From Prevotellaceae bacterium UBA1746 (GTDB taxonomy: Bacteria > Bacteroidota > Bacteroidia > Bacteroidales > Bacteroidaceae): 64,000 nucleotides of DNA. The stretch spans positions 18,823 to 82,822 of the forward strand of contig DCHS01000008.1 of the NCBI GenBank assembly GCA_002314875.1. The letters are read 5' to 3'. The notes beneath the pieces were generated by a model, which did not search any database, was not told where the DNA came from, and saw only the letters and a list, made by a program, of their open reading frames with translations. A program made the position numbers and the translations under genes. Of the stretch, positions 25,733 through 34,382 are shown in pieces. The number at the start of each line of letters is the position of its first letter. The stretch's first letter is position 1.

Positions 25733-26695
25733 CTAATCGCAGTTCTCCCCTTGCTTCTGAAAGTCCTCAATCACACGGACAACCTCATCAATGTCATCGG
25801 TCAGCGTAAGGAGCAGGTTCTTATATCGTCCCGTCTCCGTGAGATTTTTCAGCATGGAGTAAGCCGGCATGTCCTCCGTCCAGAATTTTTTTCCTAAAAA
25901 GACCATCGGACTGGCAAAGCCAAAGGTCAGATAGTGATTTTGAACCGCTTCCTGGAAAACCTCCTGCATGGTGCCAGCACTACCCGGCGTATAAATCAAA
26001 CCGCCATAAGTAATCGTCATGAGCAAATCCTCACGAACACTGTTTTCAAAGAGTTTTGCGATATGTGTAGCAAACGGGCTCGTCGGTTCATGGCCATAAA
26101 GCCAGGTTGGGATGCTAAGACATTCGTATTCATCCTGCGGATAGATATGGGCGATCTCGAAAGCGACATCCATATAGCGCTCATCTTTATCCGAAGGCGC
26201 TTCAGCCAACCTTGACAGCGCATCATTTACCTCCGCCATTGTTCGGCCCGCCATTCTTCCACCAAGACTACAAGCCTCCATAGCGCCGGGACCACCACCG
26301 CTCACCATCAGCGTACCATTTTCCGTTAGTTTTTTGCTCACAAGAACAATCTGGCGATAAGAAGGATCCGTGCGAAGCATCGCGCTACCGCCCATAACGC
26401 CCACGACTTTTCGCTTGTCATAGCAACCGAGCAGTTCGTACATGCCCTTCAACACGCAATGGTCGTGAAGAGAACGCGCCAGAGCTTCAAGGGGATTTTC
26501 TGGAATTTTGCCACTTTCCATGAAATAGCGATAGACATCCTGATCATAAGTAAATGTCAGACTTTCCGGATGCTGAATGTCATAACCCGCATAAAGCGTT
26601 TCGGGAGTATATAATCCGCTGACTGTTACATCATACGGAACATATTCCAGATAAGTGTGGAGACGTCCTATATCGAAACGTAATTTGGAAATCAT
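25733..26695 (-). CDS. LOG-family-like nucleotide-binding protein
   Basis: 320 aa from the ATG at 26695 (minus). The frame is open to 26737, but that would place the start upstream of the probable promoter at 26724-26731. A Rossmann-like core carries VGVMGGSAM, VSGGGPGAMEA and TPGSAGTMQEVFQE, variants of the LOG/TIGR00730 motifs GGGxxGLM and PGGxGTxxE. The family includes cytokinin-activating phosphoribohydrolases acting on nucleoside monophosphates. The second motif has Ser-Ala in place of Gly-Gly, and an extra N-terminal region of about 120 aa is present, so activity on AMP-type substrates is uncertain. Likely a cytoplasmic nucleotide-processing or nucleotide-binding enzyme. Confidence 0.8.
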   Translation of the reverse strand: MISKLRFDIGRLHTYLEYVPYDVTVSGLYTPETLYAGYDIQHPESLTFTYDQDVYRYFMESGKIPENPLEALARSLHDHCVLKGMYELLGCYDKRKVVGVMGGSAMLRTDPSYRQIVLVSKKLTENGTLMVSGGGPGAMEACSLGGRMAGRTMAEVNDALSRLAEAPSDKDERYMDVAFEIAHIYPQDEYECLSIPTWLYGHEPTSPFATHIAKLFENSVREDLLMTITYGGLIYTPGSAGTMQEVFQEAVQNHYLTFGFASPMVFLGKKFWTEDMPAYSMLKNLTETGRYKNLLLTLTDDIDEVVRVIEDFQKQGENCD

Positions 26696-26723
26696 AATTA
26701 GGAGAAGATTTGTTTTACAGTGG

Positions 26724-26731
26724 CGAAGGTA
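26724..26731 (-). promoter_or_regulatory. Candidate promoter -7 box of the LOG-like gene
   Basis: Minus-strand TACCTTCG, one mismatch to TAnnTTTG, followed by CCA, 29 bp before the start codon at 26695. Confidence 0.45.
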
Positions 26732-26836
26732 CGACATTATTTCAAACCAAGCAAGAATACCTTGGAAAAAATGCTACCCAAGCATAACGATTGACCAAAA
26801 GAGAAAAAGATTATCCCTACAAATATATCCTTCGTC

Positions 26837-26867
26837 TTTGTCAATTAAGAGATTTGGGGTAACTTTG
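26837..26867 (+). promoter_or_regulatory. Promoter of the SulP transporter gene
   Basis: TTTG (26837-26840) and TAACTTTG (26860-26867) with 19 bp between. The leader contains a TTTACC-TAAA-GGTAAA hairpin at 26894-26909, 19 bp before the ATG. Confidence 0.8.
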
Positions 26868-26928
26868 CATATCCAAAAATCCTATCTTAACAATTTACCT
26901 AAAGGTAAAACCTAAATAAAAAACATTT

Positions 26929-28653
26929 ATGGCATTTATCGAAACCAACAATCTCAAGGGTGACTTGTTCGGTGGTATCACCGCAGGTATTGTAGCCCTT
27001 CCCCTTGCTCTCGCTTTTGGTATTCAGGCATTTAGTGGTATAGATGATCCCGCAGCAGCTAGTATGGGTGCGCTCGCAGGTCTTGTCGGCGCTACGCTCC
27101 TCGGCTTTTTTGCTGCTCTCTTTGGCGGAACTCACAGCCAGATCAGTGGTCCTACCGGTCCTATGACCGTCATCACTGCAAGTATTGTCAGTGGCGCTTG
27201 GACTTCAGCGCAGGCTGCACAAATGGACACCACAACTTGTTTCTCCAGCGTTATCATCGCAATGAGTCTTGCTGGTATTTTCTGCGGTCTCTTCCAGATT
27301 CTTTTTGGTATCATCCGCATTGGCAAGTATGTCCGCTATATCCCCTACCCTGTTCTCTCAGGTTTCATGAGCGGTATCGGTGTTATCATCATCCTTCAGC
27401 AGATCTATCCGCTCCTCGGCCAAAAGGGCCCCGCAGGCATGATTGACATGCTGATCGGACTTCCCTCTGCTGTGATGGGCACCAATCTCATTGCGCTACT
27501 CCTCGGCATTGCTACCATTCTCATCATCCAGCTTTTCCCCAAGGTAACCAAGAAAGTGCCCTCTACCCTGGTTGCACTCATCGTTATTACCGTTGCCAGT
27601 CTCTTCATTCCCAACGATGGCAAGGCTTTCTCCGTTATCGGTGATATTCCTTCCGGACTTCCCCTCCCCTTCTTTGCAAAGGACGGTGTCAGCCTCGCTG
27701 GATTGGACTGGTATATGCTGATTACCACCGCTTTGGTTCCCGGTCTTACCCTTGCAGGTCTTGGCAGCATTGATACACTTCTTACCAGTGTAGTTGCCGA
27801 CAACATCACCAAGACTCATCACAATCCCAATCAAGAACTTATCGGTCAGGGTATCGGTAATGCCTGCGCAGGTCTTTTCTGTGGTTTGGCAGGTGCCGGT
27901 GCAACCATGCGTACCGTTGTTAATGTAAAGAGCGGTGGTCGTACCCAGATCAGTGGTATGGTTCATGCCCTCTTCCTCTTCGCCATCCTCATGGGCCTCG
28001 GTGCTCTTGTAAAGTATGTTCCCCTTGCTGTTCTTGCTGGTATTCTGATTACTGTAGGTTGGGGCATCATCGACTTCCGTGGTTTCAAGGATTTGAAGAA
28101 GATTCCCGCAGCCGACGCATTTGTGTTGATGACCGTATTCCTCATCACCGTCTTTGTTGACCTTCTCACCGCAGTAGGTATTGGTATGGTGATTGCCTGC
28201 GTTCTCTTCATGAAGCGTATGAGTGACCTTGCAGAAGGCAGTTATGTCACTATGGACGCTGCAGCAGAAGAAAGTCCCTGGGCTGATGAAGCAGGGCTTC
28301 CTGAAGAAATCAAGCATGCTATCTTTATCGAGCGTTTCCACGGTCCTATATTCTTCGGTTCTATCACTGGTTTTAACAAGGTGATGCATCAGGTTCCCGA
28401 TGATACCAAGGTTGTCATCCTCCGTATGAAGCGCGTAAAGTTTATGGACCAGAGTGGTGTTTACGCTATGGAAACTGCTGTCAAGGAACTCCAGGAACGC
28501 GGTATCCTTGTGCTGATGACTATCATTCAGCCTCAGCCCAGTTATCTGCTCCACAAGATGAAGTTCCTCCCCACCGTCGTTCCCGAAGAAAACACCTTCA
28601 AGACCTTCGAAGACTGCACCGAGTTCCTTAAGAGCCTCGACATACTGAAGTAA
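26929..28653 (+). CDS. SulP family anion transporter with STAS domain
   Basis: 574 aa. The N-terminal transmembrane domain (about 10-430) shows the SulP/SLC26 pattern: GGITAGIVALPLALAFGI, FGGTHSQISGPTGPMTV (anion site region), GLGSIDTLLTS, and NACAGLFCGLAGAGATMRT. The C-terminal STAS domain (about 455-560) contains VVILRMKRVKFMDQSGVYAME. Known members move sulfate, bicarbonate or other anions across the inner membrane; the substrate cannot be told here. Own promoter upstream. The ABC ATPase gene follows after 52 bp. Confidence 0.92.
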   Translation: MAFIETNNLKGDLFGGITAGIVALPLALAFGIQAFSGIDDPAAASMGALAGLVGATLLGFFAALFGGTHSQISGPTGPMTVITASIVSGAWTSAQAAQMDTTTCFSSVIIAMSLAGIFCGLFQILFGIIRIGKYVRYIPYPVLSGFMSGIGVIIILQQIYPLLGQKGPAGMIDMLIGLPSAVMGTNLIALLLGIATILIIQLFPKVTKKVPSTLVALIVITVASLFIPNDGKAFSVIGDIPSGLPLPFFAKDGVSLAGLDWYMLITTALVPGLTLAGLGSIDTLLTSVVADNITKTHHNPNQELIGQGIGNACAGLFCGLAGAGATMRTVVNVKSGGRTQISGMVHALFLFAILMGLGALVKYVPLAVLAGILITVGWGIIDFRGFKDLKKIPAADAFVLMTVFLITVFVDLLTAVGIGMVIACVLFMKRMSDLAEGSYVTMDAAAEESPWADEAGLPEEIKHAIFIERFHGPIFFGSITGFNKVMHQVPDDTKVVILRMKRVKFMDQSGVYAMETAVKELQERGILVLMTIIQPQPSYLLHKMKFLPTVVPEENTFKTFEDCTEFLKSLDILK

Positions 28654-28705
28654 TCTGAGCGGCCTAACGCCACGCACACCGGAACGGACTACTTGAATAA
28701 TAACT

Positions 28706-29431
28706 ATGAAGTTAGAGAAGCTTTCCATTGGCTATGGCAGACAGGTGGTTGCAAAAGACCTGACGGCCGTGCTTCCCGCAGGAACCCTTACGGCTCTCGT
28801 GGGCAGCAACGGCAGTGGAAAGAGCACACTACTTCGGACGGTGGCAGGTTTGCAACCCTCGCTGGGTGGAACGATTTCACCAGCTAAGCCCGGACCAAAG
28901 GAAGTCGCCGTTGTTCTTACAGACCGCATCGATGCTCCGGCGTTAACGGTTGAAGAAATCGTAGGACTTGGCCGTATTCCTCATACACCACTATCAGGGC
29001 ATATGACAAAAGCAGACCGAGATATCATTGACCGTTCTTTGGCCTTGTGCGATATCACTTCACTTCGTAAGAAGTCTATCCGCGAAACCAGCGATGGCGA
29101 ACGCCAACGGGCAATGATTGCCCGAGCGATTGCCCAGGATACCCCTCTTATCTTATTGGACGAGCCTACAGCCTTCCTTGATTTTCCCGCAAAGGTAGAA
29201 ATACTGCAACTTTTGCTTCGACTCTGCCGGGAAGAAGGAAAAACCATTCTCCTTTCCACCCACGACCTCGAAATTACCTTCCAGATCGTTGACCGTTTGT
29301 GGCTCATAGGAAAAGAAGGATTGCAAGAAGGAACTCCTCAGGAACTGGCAGAAAGCGGGGCTATCGCCAAGTTGTTTCCCCATCTTCCCTTCGACGCTCA
29401 AGATTTGCGCTTTCATTTCCAGCAGCAATAA
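28706..29431 (+). CDS. ABC transporter ATP-binding protein (FecE/BtuD-like), without nearby permease
   Basis: 241 aa. Walker A GSNGSGKS (33-40), Walker B LILLDEPTAFLD, switch His in STHDLE, and a signature loop ETSDGERQR, where the usual LSGGQ reads TSDGE, as in many iron-chelate/cobalamin ATPases. The family energises import of siderophores, haem or B12. No permease or binding protein is encoded next to it: the flanks are a SulP transporter and topB. The partner permease must lie elsewhere, if this is an importer ATPase. Confidence 0.88.
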   Translation: MKLEKLSIGYGRQVVAKDLTAVLPAGTLTALVGSNGSGKSTLLRTVAGLQPSLGGTISPAKPGPKEVAVVLTDRIDAPALTVEEIVGLGRIPHTPLSGHMTKADRDIIDRSLALCDITSLRKKSIRETSDGERQRAMIARAIAQDTPLILLDEPTAFLDFPAKVEILQLLLRLCREEGKTILLSTHDLEITFQIVDRLWLIGKEGLQEGTPQELAESGAIAKLFPHLPFDAQDLRFHFQQQ

Positions 29432-29477
29432 CTCCAATTCTTATGCATCGGGAAAAAAACCGATAACCTTTTAGATA

Positions 29478-31592
29478 ATGATTGTCTGTATAGCAGAGAA
29501 ACCATCCGTTGCCAAAGAAATTGCTCGCATCCTCGGTGCGAACAAGGACTGCCGTGACCGTAATCACAACGGTTACTACGAAGGCAATGGTTATCAGGTG
29601 ACCTGGACTTACGGCCATCTCTGTGAACTCAAGAACCCCGAGGATTACAGTCCTTATTGGAAAGCATGGTCTTTGTCCGCACTGCCGATAATTCCGCCTC
29701 GTTTCGGCATTCGTCTGAAAGAAGAGGCTGCCGGACAATTTGCTCATATCGAGCGTCTGATGCAGAATGCCGATCGTATCATCAACTGCGGTGATGCCGG
29801 CCAGGAAGGTGAATTGATTCAGCGCTGGGTGATGCAGAAGGCACAGGCAAAATGTCCCGTTGACCGTCTCTGGATCAGTTCAATGACTGATGAAGCTATT
29901 CGTGAAGGTTTCGAAAATCTGAAACCCCAGGACGATTACCAATCGCTCTACGAAGCCGGCCTCTGTCGCGCTATCGGCGACTGGCTTCTGGGAATGAATG
30001 CTACTCGTCTTTATACGCTGAAATACGGAAACAACCAAAACAGTTTTGGAAAACGTCCTCAGCCACTGAGTATCGGACGTGTTCAGACCCCGACCCTCGC
30101 TCTCGTGGTGAAGCGTCAGCAAGAAATTGAGAACTTCAAACCTGAACCTTACTGGGTACTTTCTACCATTTATCGAGATGTTACTTTTACAGCAAAGGTC
30201 GCAGATGATGATGCAGAAAAGGAAGGCGCAGATGGTGAAGGCAAATCAGAGAACGCAGAGAACAATGCAAAATCTGCTGCCAAGCGTGGCTACACCAATC
30301 GCGAAGAAGCAGAAGCCGCATTAAAGGCGATAGAGAATACTCCCTTCACGGTAACGAATGTTCAAAAGAAAAACGGAACGGAAGCCCCACCCCGTCTTTT
30401 CGACTTGACCTCGTTGCAGGTAGAGTGTAACAAGAAGTTCGGCTATGGCGCAGACCTGACACTTCAATTGATCCAGCAACTCTATGAAGGAAAATTCACG
30501 ACCTATCCCCGTGTGGATACGACCTTCCTTCCCGATGATGTCTATCCCAAGTGTGGTGGCATTCTTAACGGCATTGCCAGTATCTATGGCAATCTGCTGA
30601 CACCGCTTCGTGGTGCGCCTTTGAAGAAGTCCAAGAAAGTCTTTGACTCTTCAAAAGTCACCGACCACCATGCCATCATCCCCACAGGCGTTGCTCCGCG
30701 CGCTTTGACCGATATGCAGCGGAATGTTTACGACCTTGTTGCCCGTCGTTTCATTGCCGTATTCTATCCCGATTGCAAATTTGCAACGACAAACGTAGAA
30801 GGTGAAGTCGAGCAAGATACAACAAAAGCCTGTATTGGCGATGGTTCTCCCATTCCTTTCAAGGCAAGCGGAAAAATCATCACAGATCCCGGATGGAAAG
30901 TCGTTATCGGCAATACCCAGCAAAAGCAGGACGACCAGCAGGAAATGCCGCCCTTTGTCAAAGGCGAAAGCGGACCCCATGTCCCTACACTCACCCAAAA
31001 AGAAACACAACCTCCAAAGCCCTACACTGAAGCAACCCTGCTTCGCGCCATGGAAACGGCAGGAAAGATGGTGGATGACGAAGAACTTCGCGACGCTATG
31101 AAGGAAAACGGTATTGGACGTCCCTCCACTCGTGCAGCCATTATCCAGACCCTTTACAAACGCGGTTATATGCGTCTGGTTCGTAAGAGCCTTGAAGCCA
31201 CACAGACCGGAGTTGATCTAATCGCCATCATCAAGGAAGAACTACTCAAGAGCGCTGAACTGACGGGTATCTGGGAAAAGAAACTACGCCAGATCGAGCA
31301 TCATGAATACTCCGCTCCTCAATTTGTTGCAGAATTAAAGCAAATGGTGACGGAGATTGTTCAACAGGTCATCAGCGATCAGACTAACCGCCGCATTGCA
31401 GCCACTCCCGTTGAGGAACCCAAAGCGAAAAAGGCTGCGCCTCAGGGTGAGAAGGCTCCAGCAAAACGAAAGATTATCCGCGTTGGCAGTGTCTGCCCCG
31501 AATGCGGTCAAGGCAAGGTCATAAAAGGAAATACTGCCTACGGCTGCTCTCGTTGGAAAGAGGGTTGCGGTTGGCGTAAACCGTTCAAATAA
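29478..31592 (+). CDS. topB: DNA topoisomerase III
   Basis: 704 aa. The Toprim domain starts at the N-terminus (MIVCIAEKPSVAKEIA; NCGDAGQEGELI carries the acidic metal-binding residues). The catalytic tyrosine is in the FTTYPRVDT motif (Tyr343), and ENGIGRPSTRA is the usual motif after it. A C-terminal Cys4 zinc-ribbon-like segment (CPECGQ...CSRWKEGCGW) follows a Lys/Ala/Pro linker. It is a type IA topoisomerase that decatenates single-strand-containing DNA and works with RecQ helicases. A charged Glu/Ala/Lys insertion lies at about 243-275. It is 46 bp after the ABC gene, on the same strand. Confidence 0.95.
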   Translation: MIVCIAEKPSVAKEIARILGANKDCRDRNHNGYYEGNGYQVTWTYGHLCELKNPEDYSPYWKAWSLSALPIIPPRFGIRLKEEAAGQFAHIERLMQNADRIINCGDAGQEGELIQRWVMQKAQAKCPVDRLWISSMTDEAIREGFENLKPQDDYQSLYEAGLCRAIGDWLLGMNATRLYTLKYGNNQNSFGKRPQPLSIGRVQTPTLALVVKRQQEIENFKPEPYWVLSTIYRDVTFTAKVADDDAEKEGADGEGKSENAENNAKSAAKRGYTNREEAEAALKAIENTPFTVTNVQKKNGTEAPPRLFDLTSLQVECNKKFGYGADLTLQLIQQLYEGKFTTYPRVDTTFLPDDVYPKCGGILNGIASIYGNLLTPLRGAPLKKSKKVFDSSKVTDHHAIIPTGVAPRALTDMQRNVYDLVARRFIAVFYPDCKFATTNVEGEVEQDTTKACIGDGSPIPFKASGKIITDPGWKVVIGNTQQKQDDQQEMPPFVKGESGPHVPTLTQKETQPPKPYTEATLLRAMETAGKMVDDEELRDAMKENGIGRPSTRAAIIQTLYKRGYMRLVRKSLEATQTGVDLIAIIKEELLKSAELTGIWEKKLRQIEHHEYSAPQFVAELKQMVTEIVQQVISDQTNRRIAATPVEEPKAKKAAPQGEKAPAKRKIIRVGSVCPECGQGKVIKGNTAYGCSRWKEGCGWRKPFK

Positions 31593-31640
31593 TTGATCAA
31601 AAGCGGAGTTTTTTATACATCTGGCAGGCTACAAAACAAA

Positions 31641-31723
31641 TTCGCCGTACGACGAATGTATATTCGTCCGCGGGCGACAGTACATTCGTCCGCGGGCGAA
31701 TATTCTGCCGTCCGCGGACGAAT
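31641..31723. repeat. GC-rich palindromic repeat cluster
   Basis: Two exact copies of ATTCGTCCGCGGGCGA (31662-31677, 31684-31699) and a third, perfectly palindromic variant, CGTCCGCGGACG (31709-31720), preceded by a near-palindrome centred on CGTACG (31641-31656). Irregular spacing (22-25 bp) and short units. Noncoding, between convergent topB and pepD. Confidence 0.85.
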
Positions 31724-31747
31724 CATTTAATCACTCTTTGAAAAAAC

Positions 31748-31798
31748 AAATTGCCCTGCAACGAATCTACTATCGTCGCAGGGCAATTTATTTTATAT
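31748..31798. terminator. Bidirectional terminator between topB and pepD
   Basis: AAATTGCCCTGC (31748-31759) pairs perfectly with GCAGGGCAATTT (31778-31789); inner ACGA/TCGT adds to the stem. A/T-rich tails lie on both sides. Confidence 0.85.
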
Positions 31799-31821
31799 CA
31801 GTCTAAAAACGATTCAAGACT

Positions 31822-33282
31822 TTACTTTCTAGGAATACGCTTGAGGGTTTCCAGAACGAAGTCGTAGTACTTACCAACAGAATCGATGAGGAGGCGTTCG
31901 TCGGGAGTGTGAGGGCTACGGAGAGTAGGACCGAAGCTGACAACATCCATACCGGGGCAGTGGCTCAAAATAACAGAGCACTCAAGACCAGCATGGCAAA
32001 CATTTACCTTGTTTTCTTCATTGAAAAGTTCACGGTAAACCTGCTTCATAAGTTCTACAATAGGACTTTCGGGGCTAGGCTGCCATGCAGGATAAGCTCC
32101 GTCAAATTCAACCTTCATACCTGCCATAACAAATGCAGATTCAATAGTATCGCAGCAAAGCTGACGCATGCTGTCGCTTGAAGAACGAACGAGATCCTTG
32201 AAGAATGCCTTACCATCAGCAATTTCAATAATAGCGAGGTTTGCACTGGTTTCTACGATGCTGGGAAGATGGGGAATGAAGCGGAGAGGACCATTGTGGC
32301 AAGCGGTAACAGCGTTAACAAGGTTATCCTGGATTTCCTCAGGAACGAGATCCTTGGGAAGATCAGTAGCCTCAGCGGTCAACTTCAAATCGTGTTCGAT
32401 GTAACCGAATTCGTCGCGGAGGGTATCAGCCCATTCACCATTAACGGTTTCGCAGAATTCTGCAACATTTTCCTGGGGAAGCGTAAGAACAACTTCGCAG
32501 TGACGAGGAATAGCATTACGCATATTTCCACCATTCCAAGTTGCCAGACGAGCCTCAAAGTTAGTGATACCATCCATAACGATGCGAGCCATGCACTTAT
32601 TGGCATTAGCGCGACCTTCGTTGATTTCAAGACCAGAGTGACCACCACGAAGACCGGTCAAAACAACCTTAACGGCAACATCACCTTCCTCAACGGAAAC
32701 GGGCTTGTATTCGAGTTCTGCGGTAAGATTGATACCACCAGCAGAACCGGTTACCATTTCGCCGTGAGTTTCGTTATCAAGGTTCAAAAGGATTTCGCCC
32801 TTAAGTTCACCGTCAGCCATGTGGTTGACACCGTACATAGTGGTTTCCTCATCAGTTGTAATGAAACCTTCAAGGGGACCGTGAGGAATACTATCATCCT
32901 CAAAAATTGCCATAATGGTTGCAACAGCCATACCGTCGTCAGCACCGAGAGTTGTGCCGGTAGCCTTTACCCATTCGCCATCGATACGGGTAACGATAGG
33001 ATCAGTTTCGAAATTATGGGGAGAATCGGGAGTCTTCTGAGGAACCATATCCATGTGGCCCTGAAGCGTCACATATTTACAGTCTTCGTAACCAGGAGTT
33101 GCAGGCTTGTACATCAGTACATTACCAGCTTCGTCCATGTGGGCGTCGATACCCTTTTCGGCTGCCCAGTCGAGAAGGAACTTCTGTACTTTCTCAAGGT
33201 GACCAGAAGGACGGGGCACCTGAGTGAGGAGATCAAAATTGTGCCAAATGGCAGCAGGCTGAAGATGAGAAATTGCACTCAT
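31822..33282 (-). CDS. pepD: Cytosol nonspecific dipeptidase (aminoacyl-histidine dipeptidase, M20)
   Basis: 486 aa, the normal PepD length. M20 metallopeptidase motifs: LQGHMDMVPQ (metal-binding His), GTTLGADDGMAVA (bridging Asp), TTDEETTMYG (catalytic and metal-binding Glu), LRGGHSGLEI in the lid domain and CHAGLECSV near the C-terminus. It is a cytosolic zinc dipeptidase that cleaves Xaa-His and many other dipeptides, fitting a peptide-fermenting lifestyle. It lies 40 bp after the flippase-like gene on the minus strand and was probably co-transcribed with it. Confidence 0.95.
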   Translation of the reverse strand: MSAISHLQPAAIWHNFDLLTQVPRPSGHLEKVQKFLLDWAAEKGIDAHMDEAGNVLMYKPATPGYEDCKYVTLQGHMDMVPQKTPDSPHNFETDPIVTRIDGEWVKATGTTLGADDGMAVATIMAIFEDDSIPHGPLEGFITTDEETTMYGVNHMADGELKGEILLNLDNETHGEMVTGSAGGINLTAELEYKPVSVEEGDVAVKVVLTGLRGGHSGLEINEGRANANKCMARIVMDGITNFEARLATWNGGNMRNAIPRHCEVVLTLPQENVAEFCETVNGEWADTLRDEFGYIEHDLKLTAEATDLPKDLVPEEIQDNLVNAVTACHNGPLRFIPHLPSIVETSANLAIIEIADGKAFFKDLVRSSSDSMRQLCCDTIESAFVMAGMKVEFDGAYPAWQPSPESPIVELMKQVYRELFNEENKVNVCHAGLECSVILSHCPGMDVVSFGPTLRSPHTPDERLLIDSVGKYYDFVLETLKRIPRK

Positions 33283-33322
33283 ACTAATAAATTTTGAATT
33301 ATGTTGTTTGAATTAATATATA

Positions 33323-34324
33323 CTATTGGTGAGAATTATCAATAACTTCTTTCTTTCCTATAAAGCTCAAATCAGCCCAACCGATAGCGCCGAGCAAAAC
33401 GACGAGGGCAGTCTGAATGGTATGAACGACGAGGGCAAAAAGAATCGCAGGCTGTTCGGCTACTCCATAGAGGACGAGCATTGTCTTTATAGCGAAATGC
33501 CACGGACCCGCTCCGTTGGGTGTTGGAACTAAAACGGCAAAAGTTCCCGCGCAGAAGACCAGCAAACCAGCCAAAGGTCCGATTCCACTGGTAAAATCAA
33601 AGGCATAGAATGCCAGATAAAAGTGGAGATAGTAACCTACCCATATACCAACGCTATACAAAAGATAGAGCGGAAAGTTTTTGACATCTTTCAAAGAAAT
33701 CAAGCCGTCAACAAATCCTTGCATCTTTTCGCGTGTCTTCTTAAAAATCTGCAAACGGAAGAAAAGATATGCCGTAAAGCCTAAGCCAAAGAAACAACAA
33801 AGGATTGTCACCCACCAGCCCGTTGAGGTAAAGCGGCCGACAATTACATGATAATCGAAATTCGTTTCCTCCAAAAAGCGCATGAACTGCGGGAGCTGGC
33901 TAAAAAATGCAACGACCGCCAGCAGCAACATCAGAACAGAGTCGATGATTCGCTCTGTAACCACAGTGCCAAGAGATTTCGTAAACGATACTCCTGCATA
34001 GGATTTCAAAGTACCGCAACGGGTTACTTCTCCGATGCGAGGGATGACGAGGCTGGACGCATAACTGAGAAATATCGCATCTGTACAAACCCGTGAAGAA
34101 GGATTTTCTCCCATAGGGAGGAGTGCCATTCTCCAGCGCAGAGCACGAAAAACTAAAGGTACAACACCAAAGGCCAAACTGATCAGCATCCATCCCCAAT
34201 CCATTTCATTAATACCGCAACGGAGCAGCATTTGCCAGTCCGTTCCGCGGTACATCCACCACAATATGCCGATTGCAAGGGCAAAAGGGACGATTATTTT
34301 GAAAAAATTGAGAAGAATCTTCAC
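33323..34324 (-). CDS. Lysylphosphatidylglycerol synthase TM-region / flippase-like membrane protein (UPF0104)
   Basis: 333 aa with about eight hydrophobic helices. Family features include FRALRWRMAL near 60, PRIGEVTRCGTLKSY (about 95-110), TERIIDS and the late PTPNGAGPWHFA motif. The family is the membrane half of MprF and stand-alone homologues that move or recognise lipids; no synthase domain is attached here. The substrate is unknown. Its promoter overlaps, back to back, that of rsmA. Confidence 0.85.
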   Translation of the reverse strand: MKILLNFFKIIVPFALAIGILWWMYRGTDWQMLLRCGINEMDWGWMLISLAFGVVPLVFRALRWRMALLPMGENPSSRVCTDAIFLSYASSLVIPRIGEVTRCGTLKSYAGVSFTKSLGTVVTERIIDSVLMLLLAVVAFFSQLPQFMRFLEETNFDYHVIVGRFTSTGWWVTILCCFFGLGFTAYLFFRLQIFKKTREKMQGFVDGLISLKDVKNFPLYLLYSVGIWVGYYLHFYLAFYAFDFTSGIGPLAGLLVFCAGTFAVLVPTPNGAGPWHFAIKTMLVLYGVAEQPAILFALVVHTIQTALVVLLGAIGWADLSFIGKKEVIDNSHQ

Positions 34325-34343
34325 TTGTTCGATACTTTTTTAG

Positions 34344-34365
34344 TACTTTTGCGGTCGCAAATGTA
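34344..34365. promoter_or_regulatory. Overlapping divergent promoters of rsmA and the UPF0104 gene
   Basis: Plus-strand TACTTTTG at 34344-34351 (for rsmA) and minus-strand TACATTTG on 34358-34365 (for UPF0104-pepD) are only 6 bp apart, so polymerases on the two promoters cannot be bound at once. Confidence 0.7.
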
Positions 34366-34382
34366 CGACATTTATTTCAAAT

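Noticed and set aside
26696..26737. Earlier start of the LOG-like protein
   Set aside because: It would lie upstream of or within the probable promoter at 26724-26731 and adds a non-conserved segment.
31641..31723. CRISPR-like array
   Set aside because: Units are only 16 bp, spacing is 6-9 bp, the third copy differs, and no cas genes are present.
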